64,000 nucleotides of DNA. Origin: Peltaster fructicola (Eukaryota; Ascomycota; Dothideomycetes). Location: positions 3,038,001 through 3,102,000 of the forward strand of contig CP051142.1 in the NCBI GenBank assembly GCA_001592805.2. Reading direction: 5' to 3'. A program made the translations under genes and the position numbers. Shown here one piece after another: positions 32,375 to 43,844 of this stretch; the stretch's first letter is position 1, and each line of letters opens with the position of its first letter. Under the pieces are notes generated by a model, which was not told where the DNA came from, searched no databases, and saw only the letters and a list, made by a program, of their open reading frames with translations.

Positions 32375-35300
32375 CCAGAGGTGCTTAGGCAGAGAGGGTG
32401 AAAGAGCTTATCACTCTCTGTCCAGTCTTACTCGAGTTGTCGTCCGCTCCCGCAACGACCAACGTGGGTGAGGCTCGTATGTGCGACTAGATGTGAAACC
32501 GAGAACGGAAGTCGCGTTGTAGAGCGTCTGTCAGTTGCAGATGTGCTTGTAGGTGATCTGTGGCCTTCAAGGAAAGGAAATTTTGACGGCAAAGCGAGAA
32601 GACAGTACGCAGGAGAGGTCGTGTCGTCCACGTTATGGAGTGGGGCAGTGATCGACCTGGACTCGTTGCAAAGACCAGTGGCCAGGAGAAGCGATCGAAA
32701 TAAAGACTGACGGCGCCGTTGGAGGTAGTTAGGGATTCGAGGATGCTCCTGATGTGCGAGCTGCAATGATGATCTGCAGATCAGGATGGCACTTGTGTGT
32801 CAGCCACGTGGACTGGAGACTTGAAGGTCCGTAAATATACACGAACGGTACCAAATGCCGTACCACAGAAGCCGCAAAGTTGTGGTAGCGAGCGGGATTG
32901 CCAATGTTGGTGAGCACGATCAAGCAAAGAGATCGGTGATTAGATAGTAGAAGTCGCCTGTAGTTGGGAATCCAAGGAGTCCATCTGCATGGATCAGCGA
33001 CATCTCGCTTCAGAGTTGGCAAGAATTGCCCAGAAATGGTAGATCCGCGACGCCGATCAGAGTCATCAGACAGACCTAGGCGTTTCTGAGGGTCCTGGGG
33101 GCGTTTGAGGTTCCATTCGAAGCATCAGTGTAAGAATATGGTTGGACACACAGACCAGCTACGTGGAGGGCGGAATGATGGTAGAGAATGTGTGACTAGG
33201 TCAATGTCGATCACTTGTTAGTTGCAGTAATCTAGAGATGGCGGAGTCAGGATTGCATTGGCCAAGCTTGTTTTGCATGAGATCAAGTATCAAGCAGCCA
33301 CAGCGTTTTGCTTTGATATTGCCTTGCTACCATGCAGTGATTGGCTTGTTGTTTTAGGTATGAATGACGACTTGACATGGAAGGCGGCTGCTGTTGGAGT
33401 GCTCATGGAGAATATTTTCACTTTAGGTAGTGTTTCCGATAATCCTGGTCAGTCCTGACTGTGCTCTGAGTGACCTCCAAGCCAGGGGCGGCATGATCTG
33501 CTCTTTCGCCAAGAGGTAAGCCATCTCTGCCGTGCAAATTGCGGTCCAGCGACGTGGGTGATTCTAGCGTCGCACTCTCACATGGCGAGCCAGGAACCAG
33601 ATCTTGATCACCTCGTGTTAAGAGAGTCTTCTCTGATATCGAAAAGTCGCTAGCATAGCCATAATTTGGTATTAAGCGACATCTTTGCCTAAAGTAGGAT
33701 CGACATACGCTCTGTAGATCGTTCAGCAGCGTGGCGGACAGGGTTGTCGTGCTTAGCCGAAGTATCGTCGTTGCGCTTCGCGAGCCGAGTTCCAGCAGAC
33801 CAGACATCTGGGAGAATAGATCGTGCCCTAGTATGCCACGCGGCGTCTCGTTGCCGCCGTGCGATGTGGCTCGCACATGTCATCCGGATTGCAAGACGAG
33901 ATCAACATGGTCCGTCCTTCATATCTCCATGACGCCACGTAGAGTGGCTTGTCTTCTGGAAGGACATCGGCCATGCTCGAGCCATTCTTTGCATTGTGTC
34001 TTGCGGGTCCATGTCGCTCAAATACTGGCGTACCACTTCGACCGGGATCTGGTTCGTCCGCGAAATTGATAACGTCGTACATGTGAGAGCCCCGTGATAT
34101 GCGCCAGCACAAGTGTTCCTCTTTTAGAATAGGTGCTGCAGCCATGAAGAGGACGGATCACGGCAACGCGCAGCTCCTCACGCGATCGTGGACATCTGCA
34201 GACGGGCCACTCAACACTGACAGCCTGCATCATTGGCGCTGGTATCAATCGGCATGCTAGGTGATCCTCCTTCAAGCCACCATTGTCTTAGGCGCTTGTC
34301 GTAAATCGACAATGGGCGCCACGTCTGGCATAACTCTAGCTTCTGACTGTCTGGCTGTTGTGTGTATGAAAGATCATGCTGTCATCATGGACATTAGTGT
34401 TGCAATACTGCGTTGCAGCGGGCCTTGACATTCAGAGGCGCGATGAATCTGCATCTCCACCTCGAGAGGTGTCCAGTGCTTCACAAGGCTCGACGATCAT
34501 TATTGAGTACCTGCCCAAGAGAGCATGATTCGCGGTCGATCTACCGGCCCTATCCAGATCGTCCGGCACGTCGAGGAAGAGATACACCATGAACCATGCG
34601 AGCTCCTGCATCGCACTTTGATGGACCAGCCTGAAGGAATTTTCTGCAATCATTGGAGAAACGTCGGAAAGGTGGTGCAAGATCTTTGGATGGATTGTGA
34701 TCTTCCGGTGTATCTCGCGAAACGGCTAGTATGTGATACGGCGGCGTGTGGAGGTGACCAGAAATAGCATCATCGCTTGTTGCACATCATTCCAGTGAGC
34801 AGCTCGTAACTTCCCGTGGTCAACATGCTTTGCGATGACCGGACCGTTGAATGATGCGCTCGATGAGTGCTGTGCTCGCTGAGACATGTGTTCAGTCAGG
34901 ACCTGTCGATGACGAGTCTCGGATACGAGATGGATTCTTCAAGATCTGTCTGATGCCTTCCGGTGGAGCGAAAAGGTCCAGTGGAGGGATTCAGATTATG
35001 AAAGCCTCGGGAGTTAAATTGTTGGTTGCGAGGTGTAAAAGTCAACCTTCTCATGCTTAAACATAGTCATGAACCTTGAAGATGGTCCAAGAGTGGGGTT
35101 TGACACAACACACGATATTCCGCGCCGGATAAAAGTGGTTGTCTAAAGCTGCTGTGCGTGACTGGTCGAACACATGCGTTATGTCATGCACAAGCAAGGA
35201 TGAGAAGAAGCAGAAGTGTCTGATCCTGGTCACATCGCCAGGTCGAGAAGATGTGTGTGTACAGTGGGCGTTCTGCCATGACAGTGTGTGTCATGGTTGC

Positions 35301-35565
35301 CTAGCATACGCTACAAGCTGCTGAACCATAGTATCGGATGCGTGTCAACGAGCTCGATTTCGTGTTGCGGACCATCACCCTGGTTCAATGTCGTTTCTGC
35401 TTGTTTGTTATAAACGAAGGATAGCACGCAGGTGTGTTGCCATGCTCGATGGTGCAAGATGTGTTGATATATGTCTGCTGATGGTGTCAATGCAGCAGTA
35501 AGTCCAATGTATGAAACAAGATCGCCAATGCTAACAAAGACTCATCGAAGGCATCGCAGCATCGA
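32375..35565. other. Gene-poor 3.2-kb stretch with overlapping unassigned ORF fragments
   Basis: No recognisable gene lies between the C2H2 factor and the CREG-like gene. The first 0.8 kb should include the C2H2 factor promoter. Minus-strand ORFs of 85-152 codons overlap in different frames at 33418-33876, 33828-34145 and 34018-34275; some parts ('LPEDKPLYVASWRYEGRTM', 'GHDLFSQMSGLLELGS') have coding-like composition, but I cannot join them with good introns or assign a family. The plus strand is also open at 33731-34069. No terminal repeats, polymerase or transposase motif was seen. Confidence 0.4.
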
Positions 35566-36369
35566 TCACTCCTCGCCAGGTAATCTACACTCGTCAATCT
35601 CTCGCTGCGTCACACTATGCCACTCTTCGATTGGTAGCCAGCCGATGCGAGCTCTGTCACCAAAGCCTCCAAACCAGTATACCTGCTCGACAACAAAGCG
35701 CACGTAGTGAGACTCGTGAGCGGCTCCTGGCGCATTCGGTTGCCAGTATACTGAGTCTGGATGCTTGCGAACAAAGCACTGCGCTAAATAGAAGCCGTCC
35801 AAACCACGATTGGGGATCCTTTCCAGTCGACCGTGGAGACTGATTCGTGGCAGCGCAGCTGGTGTATGTGGTGTAGGTATATCCTGCCTCTTCGCCTTGC
35901 CGGTTATCTTTGACCACCAGGATGCAGCATAAAAGTTCTTCTCAGCAGGCCACCATCGAATCGACAAGGAGATATTGCTTCCGGCTTGGTAGTTGCGATA
36001 TGGTGTAGCAATATCGATCGCAAGCATGGTAGGATTGCCAGTACCGCTCTCACAATTGGCAAGGTATTCGATCATGCCTATCGGACTGCTCTCAAGGCCC
36101 GAAGGCAGGGCCTCGGCGCCAAAATCATTACGTGCGATGTAGGATGAACTGTGGGTAGGAAAGGTCGTCACCAGATCGCCGTGTGCTGCAAGCTCTGCGA
36201 TACGTCTTGCCATGACGGCAGACTCGTGAATGGTCGGTATGTCTTGCGCCACAGGTTCGTCGAAGGTCGGCGCGGCATCGTTAGTTTGCAATATTTCTTG
36301 CGCTGGGACTTTTCGTGAGAAAGCCGACACCGCACTGAGCAGTGTCGATATCGTGAGCGATAACCTCAT
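35566..36369 (-). CDS. Secreted CREG-like protein (pyridoxamine 5'-phosphate oxidase-like split barrel)
   Basis: Single exon, 267 residues. The N-terminus 'MRLSLTISTLLSAVSAFS' is a signal peptide, so the product should enter the secretory pathway. The mature part has the CREG pattern: 'VMARRIAELAAHGDLVTTF', 'IEYLANCESGTGNPTMLAI', 'NISLSIRWWPAE', a mid-domain loop with basic residues, and 'ESHYVRFVVEQVYWFGGFG' followed by 'ARIGWLPIEEWHSV'. CREG proteins have an FMN-binding-like barrel but usually lack enzyme activity and are secreted or lysosomal glycoproteins; the fungal role is unknown. One N-glycosylation sequon (NIS) is visible. Confidence 0.85.
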   Translation of the reverse strand: MRLSLTISTLLSAVSAFSRKVPAQEILQTNDAAPTFDEPVAQDIPTIHESAVMARRIAELAAHGDLVTTFPTHSSSYIARNDFGAEALPSGLESSPIGMIEYLANCESGTGNPTMLAIDIATPYRNYQAGSNISLSIRWWPAEKNFYAASWWSKITGKAKRQDIPTPHTPAALPRISLHGRLERIPNRGLDGFYLAQCFVRKHPDSVYWQPNAPGAAHESHYVRFVVEQVYWFGGFGDRARIGWLPIEEWHSVTQREIDECRLPGEE

Positions 36370-36718
36370 AATTAGAGTAGATGTGTATTCGTCAATGCTG
36401 AATGAAGCACCTTGAGGTCATGAGGCGATAGCGGGCAAGAACAGCCTAGGCAAACGCCAAGCCGCCAACACACTCCACCTCGAATTCTGCACAGTGGTGA
36501 GCAATCACACCAACGACAACCTCAGTTCATCAACGCATCAATCTATCATCTGTGAGTCACCACGCCCATCGCACCGGTGTGTATCTAGGATATAACCTCG
36601 GTCGGCTTCCCGCGCATCTTGAACAAACGCTCTTTCAAGCGATATACAAGTCCAGGACTGACATCTTGCCACCAGGAGTTCTAGACGACAGATTTGAGCA
36701 TACAACACCACCGCAATC
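36370..36718. promoter_or_regulatory. Divergent promoter region between CREG-like gene and eS30
   Basis: 349 bp between outward-facing start codons, containing the promoter of a highly expressed ribosomal protein gene on the right. No specific site could be assigned. Confidence 0.45.
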
Positions 36719-37000
36719 ATGGGAAAGGTTCACGGTTCCCTCGCTCGTGCCGGTAAGGTTAAGGCAGCAACTCCAAAGGTACGATATAGCAGCAAAGTCC
36801 ACAAGAGCAGGAGACAGCGCCGGAACGGAACAACGCTACATCGAACAACGTGCTGACGAAATCATCAATAGGTTGAGAAGCAGGAGAAGAAGAAGACACC
36901 AAAGGGTCGTGCCAAGAAGAGAATCACATACACTCGACGATTCGTCAACGTCACAATGACTGGCGGCAAGCGAAAGATGAACCCAAACCCAACCTCTTAA
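36719..37000 (+). CDS. RPS30: 40S ribosomal protein eS30
   Basis: Two exons, 36719-36778 and 36872-37000, with a 93-nt phase-0 intron (GTACGA donor, AATAG acceptor with CTGAC-like branch site). The 62-residue product reads '[20 protein letters not shown]' then '[17 protein letters not shown]' and '[17 protein letters not shown]', the standard eS30 sequence. As in other fungi there is no ubiquitin-like FUBI fusion upstream. The gene is too short and too split to appear as a single long ORF. Confidence 0.96.
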
Positions 37001-37540
37001 GCGGTCTCACCATCATGGTCCATCACGAGCATACGGCATGATTCAACTGGTGTGCGAACACATGAGATAGCGCATGGGAATGGGATGGCGTTCGCAAGGC
37101 TTGTGTATTCAGGAGGCGCATGTGGGCATGTTACCATGACCATCGAAAGACATCTTGAGAGTAGGAGCTGCAAGTATAGTGGCGATACCCGAGGAATAGA
37201 TGCGCCCATGGTCCTATTGCCTCTGCACAATCTCAAATCAAATAGCTTTGAGGATACAGTGTTTGTATTGAGCATCGTTCAAAGCTCATGTCCTGAGTCG
37301 AAGTTGACTTCGAGGCCATCACCGAAATTGTCACGCGTTAAATCAGTGGTCCAGCCATTTGTACGAGCTCTTTGGCCTCGATGTTCGAATGAATAATATA
37401 GCCCATGCTCAGCATCCTTGTAACTTCCACAACGTCATTGACTGCCGACAAACATCGTGCTCAACTTTCGACATCACAACACAGCAGTTATATAACCGTC
37501 ATCTTTGCAAGACCGGGTCCCCGCGATACATTCGCAAGCT
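37001..37540. other. Intergenic, nothing recognised
   Basis: 540 bp between two plus-strand genes; holds the eS30 3' end and the next promoter. No RNA gene or repeat seen. Confidence 0.5.
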
Positions 37541-38312
37541 ATGTACACGATTCGGGCATGTTCCCTGCTGAGCTCGAGAAAGCTACATCGACAGGTGTGC
37601 CGCGTAGGTGGACGCTTCGTGTCTACGCTGCAGGGTAACGATCACATTGTGAGCCCAATCTGCTCTGCAACAACGTTTGAGACTAACGTCACGCAAGTAT
37701 GTGCACGAGACGACTGGCGACAGCTTTTTGTTATCATATCTGAAGACTACGCCTCCAAATACAGCTCTAGCACTTGGCACAGCTACAAGACTTCCACCAA
37801 AGCCGGAGCACTTCACACAAAACGATGACTTTATGAAGATCGTACACTGGGTTATCAAGGACAATGCTGTCGACGACCCAGCCGTAAAGGCACAGGCAGC
37901 CATGTTTGCATCACAAGCCGGAGCAGGACTTGGTTCTGGTGGTGTGTTCTTCGGAGCACAGCGCCAGACAAAGCGTTCGGCAAGAAGACATGGTGGTGGA
38001 GCAGATGGAGATGGCGCAGGTGGTGCTAGTGCGCAAGGAGGCATGGGAGGCGCAGGAAGAGGAGGCTACATACATGTGAGTGATCAGAGGAATCCACCAG
38101 ACTTTGGACGAGTCGCCTGGCCCGAAGACATCTTCGGCAGTTTGGAGCTTGATGGGCAAGGCAACTTCGTCGAGCCCAAGGGACGCTATCAAGAGGCTGG
38201 CACATATCGGATGTGCACGAACGAGGGCCTTCTTGAGTTGAGTCCATTCTTACGAGAGAAAGTTCTCGAGCGGGTCAAAGAGTTGGAGAGCCAGGCAAGA
38301 AGGAACACCTGA
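37541..38312 (+). CDS. Conserved-looking Gly-rich protein with mitochondrial-type N-terminus, function unknown
   Basis: Exon 1 begins at ATG 37541 and encodes a basic, Ser/Leu-rich presequence (MYTIRACSLLSSRKLHRQ). It joins exon 2 at 37698; the donor may be 37595 (GTGTGC) or 37604 (GTAGGT), both in phase. Exon 2 begins 'YVHETTGDSFLLSYLKTTPP' and has a Gly/Ala-rich centre (GGADGDGAGGASAQGG) and a conserved-looking end 'AWPEDIFGSLELDGQGNF' with 'GLLELSPFLREKVLERV'. The arginine-rich, acid-free N-terminus suggests import into mitochondria; no biochemical role is recognised. The frame as read stops at 38312, but a GC-AG intron from 38295 to 38345 would add 46 further residues in frame (see next feature). 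Confidence 0.7.
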
Positions 38313-38345
38313 TAGTGCTGTGTGGTCAAATGTCTTTCTGGGCAG

Positions 38346-38835
38346 ACAATATGGCCGCATGCAAAGCTCCGAACGAAGATCGAGCTCATCGAGCAGCATG
38401 ACGCCCTCAGACCCATCACATTGGATGACCCTGTCCTCTGGACGGAGCTCATTGACCAGCACTGGAAGACGTTCCAGCATTAAGAGCCTGTCAAGCTCGA
38501 CCACACATCGATGCTGGTTTTCCAGCGTGACCCTCGAGTCAAGACGCTGCTATCGTTCCTATACCACGACTGAGGTCCTGACGAGGAGACTGTGTTGTCA
38601 AAGACCAAGGCGATAATTCATCGAACCTCGCGACCTTCGCCTTGGAGGGAAGAAGTCTGCATGGACTTTTGAGGAGTATATTCATGTCTCTAAACTATCT
38701 GGCCTATCTGGCAACAGGAAAAGCAAACCCTTGTCATCGATTCATATCATTCATACCAACTCCACGCTGAAATACGCTCAAGGAAGAACAACCAGTATGG
38801 ATATCTGCTTCCAGACCGACAACATGCAAGCATGA
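38346..38835 (+). other. Coding-like tract after the Gly-rich gene: possible extra exon or eroded gene end
   Basis: From 38346 the frame reads 'TIWPHAKLRTKIELIEQHD' and 'DDPVLWTELIDQHWKTFQH', then TAA (38481-38483), then continues in the same frame with 'EPVKLDHTSMLVFQRDPRV' to a TGA at 38571-38573. A further block, 'EPRDLRLGGKKSAWTFEEY', lies in another frame and stays open to 38835. The composition is strongly coding-like. A GC donor at 38295 (CAG|GCAAGA) and acceptor GGGCAG at 38345 would connect the first block to the upstream gene in phase 0. Alternatively this is the decayed end of a longer protein, or contains further sequence errors. Confidence 0.45.
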
Positions 38836-38842
38836 CCAAGCA

Positions 38843-41800
38843 TCACATCTTCGCTCGTTTCTCGTCGTGCTCATCGTCAACGACTTCGTCCGCAGTCCTC
38901 TTGATGCCTGTTAGAGTCAGACCTTGCGGTTCGCTACTCTGGTTGGCTGACACCGCTGCCAATGGTGCGACGGACGCACTGTCATTCACGCTGACAGTTG
39001 ACGGCTGCGGCTGTTGAGACACATTGGCACCACCGGCGTCTTGCACAGCAGCTTGTGGCACACTGCTTGGATTGGATACTGGTCCAGCCAAGGATTCCGT
39101 GGCGGGAGGCAAACTTGGGACCTGCATGGCCGTGTCCGGAGTCGCAGTAGGCATAACATTCGGCAACGCAGGCCGACCTTGTGCCTGTGTCGTGCCCATG
39201 CTAGGGGTATATGTCGTTTGTCCAGGCTGCTGCACCTGATTCTGCAGATGCACTGCCGATGCTGGAGCTGCTGGAGGTGCCACAACACCGTGAAACGAAT
39301 CCTGTGGGGCTGCGGGCAGTGTTTGGGTTGGCACTGCTGCCGGCGTAGACTGCTCTGACTGGCCAGGAGCAGTGACTACAGGACCAGCGCTCGTAGTCTG
39401 AGCAGGTTGAGCAGGCCTGGGAGGTATGGTACTGCCTCCGTGCTCAAACTTATGCCGCATCTTCTCCAAAATCTGGAAGACTCGTCGCTCTTCCTCGTTC
39501 TCGAACTTGACTTCTGGATTCTGTCGCATGTGCAGCTGTGAGATCCACTCCACACATCGTTTAAAGATACGCTCGTGGCGAGCATATTCCTGGGCATCCT
39601 TGCCGAACGGTGTCAAATACTCAACGCGGAACCTCATAATTTCCTCGACGAGGTCCTGGAAGGCTGGTGGCAGTGCTCCTGGAGGCGCGGCGGCCGGCTG
39701 GGTGTATTTGATGCCGTACGAGACGGCGGATGAGATAGTGTTCGTGGCACTGCGGGTTGAGGTGCAGCCTGGCCTGTTGCGAGAGGCGTGGCGGTGGTCA
39801 CTGTGCCATTCGATCCGGGTTGTGAAGGCATCTGTCCCATAGGTTGTGCATACGACTGCATATCATTGTATGGGGCATTGTACGACTGCTGCGACTGCTG
39901 AACAGTGCCTTGTTGATACTGTGGTTGGCCATTGTTGTATGTTTGGCCATACTGTGGAAACCCTCCAGTGTTGTTGTAGGACATACCATTCTGCGCCTGG
40001 TACTGCATTGGTGGTCTCGGCATAGGAGGTGGCGTAGGCTTCTTCTTTTTCTCCTTGTCAAGCGGTATGGCAGGATCGATAGCCCAGAGCCAGCCTTTGC
40101 CCTGCTTCGAGACAGGCTTGAAGCGCTCGTTCTGTTTGAGGTTATGTCGCACACTACTTTGCCAGCCAGTACTCTCGACAACGTACTTGTAGAAGGGATA
40201 CTTCTTGCATATCTTGTCGTAGATCTGCTGCAGTTCCATAGCGTCTTCCGGACCTTCTGACAGAATTTCGTCGAGGATGTAGTAATATGTCTGAGTTGGA
40301 CGCTTGAGTTGCTCCTCGGTATACTCTTCCTTGGGCTTCATCGGTGATGGTGACTTGTATGTGCGTTGCTGTTGCTGAGCACTCTTCAGAAGCTCAGCAG
40401 TATCGAGCTCCAACGATGTCGCTCGTGGCATACTGGAAGCCTCAGCAAGTTGTGCAGCATCGGCAGCTGTCATATCAGGAGTGTCGTTGGTCTGGTCGAC
40501 TTCGGTTGTAGGCACAACGTTCATCATTTCCAGCTGTGTCGGTGGTATTGGTTCACCGCGAGCAGCTGCTCGAGCGGCTAGCTCTTTAGCTCGATTCTCT
40601 GCACGGACGATGGCCAGGATGTCCTTGTATGGTGGTGGTCTCTCGCCGCGCTTCTCGTACTCCTTCATCTTTCGTCGTATTATACCTTCATCACGTTTAG
40701 ACACAAGACCATTCTTGGGCGGACGACCAGGTCCTTTGCGCTTCTCTGGCAGCTCGTTGACAGGCACGTGTTGCAGAGTTGAGTTGGCATCGAAGACGGG
40801 CGGCAGTGCTTGCGTATTGTCTCCATTGTTCTCTGGCTGAGCAGCAGGTTCTATTTCTACCACCTTTGGCGTTTCAACAGGCTTCTTCTTGCCCTTACCT
40901 CCAGTAATTCTTGGAGGCTCGGGTGAAGCAGATTTAGGCACAGGACGTGCCTTGGTTGCTTTGAGCAGAATCTTTGGCCTCTTTACCTTTGGAGTATCGC
41001 CAACTTGTTCTTGCTTGACATTGTCTGAGGCTTCGCTGTTTGCCTCGTCGTCATCGGGATCGTCAGGCTGCTGGAGAAGGCTCGTTTCAAGGTCGTCATC
41101 GATATCGCTGTCGAAGGCCGAGAAACCTCTTCGCTGTGGCAGCTTGAAGAGGAATGTGAGACTGGTGACCAGAACCTCGGAGTTGTGTGTAAGAATGACG
41201 GTGTCGCCACGCTTGAAGTGTCGTGGTGCGGTATCTTCGTCTCCAGTCTCGGGATCGACATTCGTTTCTTTGTAGAGCTCGTTGAGGACGAAGGCTCCGT
41301 TACCTTTGATCTCCATCTTCCACTGCTTCTCTAGACCATCATAGAAGATTCGCAGATGCTCTTTGGAGATCTTGCGAATGTCCTCGATCTGAAAAGGATG
41401 AATTGGAAGGAAGATGCACTTCTCTTCATCGTTGTTGCGCCATGGTGTCGCTGCTGCTCCATACACATGCAAGCTAGCTGGCGCAACCGAGTTTGAGTTC
41501 GAGGACGATCGTGACAGAAGAAAGTTGCGTCGCTTGTTGCGCTTCTTCCGAAGATCATCTACAGAACCTTCGTAGTTGACGATACCACCTGACTCGCTGA
41601 ATGTGCTTGGCAAGCCTGGTGCAGGTCGACCTTCCAGCATATGGCTCGATGAGGATGAACCACGTCTGCCTTCTTCAGAGCCCTTCCCTGGCTCGAGCTT
41701 GTAGCGTTCCAGTGCAGCTTGAGCATCCATCTCTGCAGCATGTTGTCTTGCTTGTAGCAGTGCTTGTTCACGTAGAAGCTTTCTCTGTCGCTTCTCCTGA

Positions 41801-42333
41801 TCCTTCAATATCTGCTGTGCTCTTTCATCACGACCTAGCATGATCTCAGTGCTGGTGACAAGGTATTCGCCATCTGGGAAGACAAGCTGTGCATATCCCT
41901 TCATCTCTTCCAAGTTCAACGACATTTCAGAGACGGCTGAAATCGGGTCTGGGTTGTCGAAAGGTTCGTTCATGAAGCGACCGACCATGTCTACTCGCTC
42001 GTTCTTGATGTTGCTTGTTTGTCCAATTGCCAAGTTTGCGCAAGTAGCAATCGGGCTGGCAGGCATTGACTGCAAGCCATTCCCATGATCCAAGTCGCTC
42101 TCGCCTTCTGCGCCGCGCAAGTTGCTCGGCCGTGAATGGTCGTGGAAGATCTGCTGTGCTGGTGAGGCCATATAGCCGGTATGCGCTGCCGCATCGACCG
42201 CAGGATCCACGGTCAGCGTCGTCGCATCGTTAGGGTCGTCGAAGGCGCCTAGATCGCGCGCGAACGGATCGAAGGTGTTGTTGGGCATGTGTATGGCCAT
42301 ATTGTCATGCGCGCGAGGTCCGCTGCTTTCCAT
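38843..42333 (-). CDS. FHL1: Forkhead and FHA-domain protein FHL1 (ribosomal protein gene regulator); apparent frame change near 39.7 kb
   Basis: The first ATG is at 42333; earlier in-frame codons lack ATG. An FHA domain spans about residues 160-400 ('AQLVFPDGEYLVTSTEIMLG', 'CIFLPIHPFQIEDIRKISK', 'FKRGDTVILTHNSEVLVTS'), with a Gln/Lys-rich coiled insert. A forkhead domain follows near 690-790 ('TYYYILDEILSEGPEDA', 'KYVVESTGWQSSVRHNL', 'KGWLWAIDP'), then Gln/Pro-rich sequence. In yeast, Fhl1 binds ribosomal protein promoters with Ifh1/Crf1. The C-terminal quarter ('PAFQDLVEEIMRFRVEYL', 'ERIFKRCVEWISQLH') is in a second frame entered near 39696; a missing base in the CCGGC context or a poor-consensus intron would explain this. 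It ends with a basic motif 'TGIKRTADEVV'. Confidence 0.88.
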
Positions 42334-42858
42334 CTCCTGTGGACTCGGGGGACTGGATGCATCGCGAGTTGTGCTTAGTTCATGAATAGCTGGCCAAGGT
42401 CGCTGCTTCCTGGTAGGCGAGGAGAAGCACAAAAGGCGATCTGTAAGAAGCGGTCCGGTGGTAGCAGAGACTGGCGTCAGGTCTGCTGTATGCTCGATGG
42501 TAAAGCAGCAAGTTTCGAGAAGAGGCTTCTTGGTTGCCCGATGTTGGGGTCGAGACAGGTTTAAGGTTTAGAGGACTAGGGACTTCACGTGAATGAAAGC
42601 TTTGTCCTCAAGCGGTGTGAGCTTCGAATGTGTGCAGTACAGCACCTAGATACCAATGGATCTACAAGGCCCGGAAACTATGGTATCATGTTCCTCTCGA
42701 AGCAGAACATGTCTGGCACTACACGCCTCAGCATACAGCGCGAGCTCACAACAAGCACAGCGAGACTAGCAGTGGAGTAGATGGTAAGAGTCCTGCAAGA
42801 GCAGTACTGGTCTGTGTCAAGCTTCTATCATCATCATCTTCTCCTATCTTGTCATGCT
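42334..42858. other. Intergenic, FHL1 upstream region
   Basis: 525 bp between the FHL1 start and the 3' end of the membrane protein gene. Contains short ORFs only; nothing recognised. Confidence 0.45.
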
Positions 42859-43844
42859 TCAGCTTGCCATGCGACTGGACAGCTCTTGCGCAATGTTGCG
42901 ACCCTCCAATTCGTGTGCAGTGTCGTAGCCCTTCAATTCCGCAGGATGATGCTGCATCTCAGCAATATCCTGAGGATCAAGCTCTTGTCGTGGTTGGAAT
43001 TGACCATCTATCTCATGTACAATTGGCGCACCTCTTCCCTCTGATAGCAGCTTTGTTGTGTTCCTTCCCTGCCTCCTTCTCCTCACTCTAAGCCACAACA
43101 GCACACCAAGACCGGTCAACACAATGACTGCCACTGCGGTACCGACGCCTATGCCTGCACTCGCGCCGCCCGACAAGCCAACGAGCGCGCTCTGCGTTTG
43201 GCTTGACGATTCGGAGGCAACTGATGTGAAAGACGAGAATGTGGTGTTGGATGATGTGCTTGCTGCTGAAGAGGAAGCAGATGCTAGCTGGGAGACGCTG
43301 AAAACGATAAGTCCAGACAGAGTCGCCAGCTGCGTACTTGATGTTGCTGCCGCTGCCGGCACTGTGACAACAGGGGTGACGCATGACTCAAGTCTATAGT
43401 TGTTCAGCTGTGAAAGAAAATCTTGTTGACTGTCAAGATAGACCAAAAGACCAGCGGGTAGAGCTCCAGAAAGATCAAGTGGATAGATAAGCGATCTGGT
43501 AGGTATGGAAGAAGGGATGCTGAGAGTGCGCGCTGCGAGTGTTGTTGCACACCCGCGTCCGTCACGGCATTACCTTCGAAGGCGATGTAGTCAATATAGG
43601 TTGTAGGATACGACAACACTGCATCGAAGGTGGTCCACACGAGCTGGTCGGCACTGTCGAACAGTAATAGAGTAGTAACTGCGCCATCTGCTGCGATGGA
43701 TATCGTTGTGGGCACCCGAGTGATCGTCCTTAGGTACGTCGATGGGGTGGCGCCCCCATATGCTATTGTTGCAATGGCGGTTGGAAGCGACGAGATGCTT
43801 ATAGGCGTAATGCTTGTTGGAAAGCTCAGCAACGAAGTTGACAA
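42859..43844 (-). CDS. Single-pass (type I) membrane protein with extracellular domain, 5' end unresolved; apparent frame change
   Basis: The C-terminal part (43446 to 42859) has a Ser/Thr-rich stalk, one transmembrane segment ('GIGVGTAVAVIVLTGLGVLL'), a basic stop-transfer RVRRRR and an acidic cytoplasmic tail. Upstream, in another frame, is a region with 'YLRTITRVPTTISI' and 'LSYPTTYIDYIAFEGNA' that resembles an extracellular domain. The frames join around 43559; reading through gives '…CATTLAARTLSIPSS' and '…LIYPLDLSGALPAGLL'. The join could be one missing base, or a 41-nt intron starting GTAATG. No ATG fits the 5' end without another exon upstream (a small exon near 43932 is one option). 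Sensor-like or cell-wall-linked function is likely but not shown. Confidence 0.6.

Noticed and set aside
42630-43091. 153-codon plus-strand ORF
   Set aside because: It overlaps the 3' end of the membrane protein gene on the opposite strand and has no domain.
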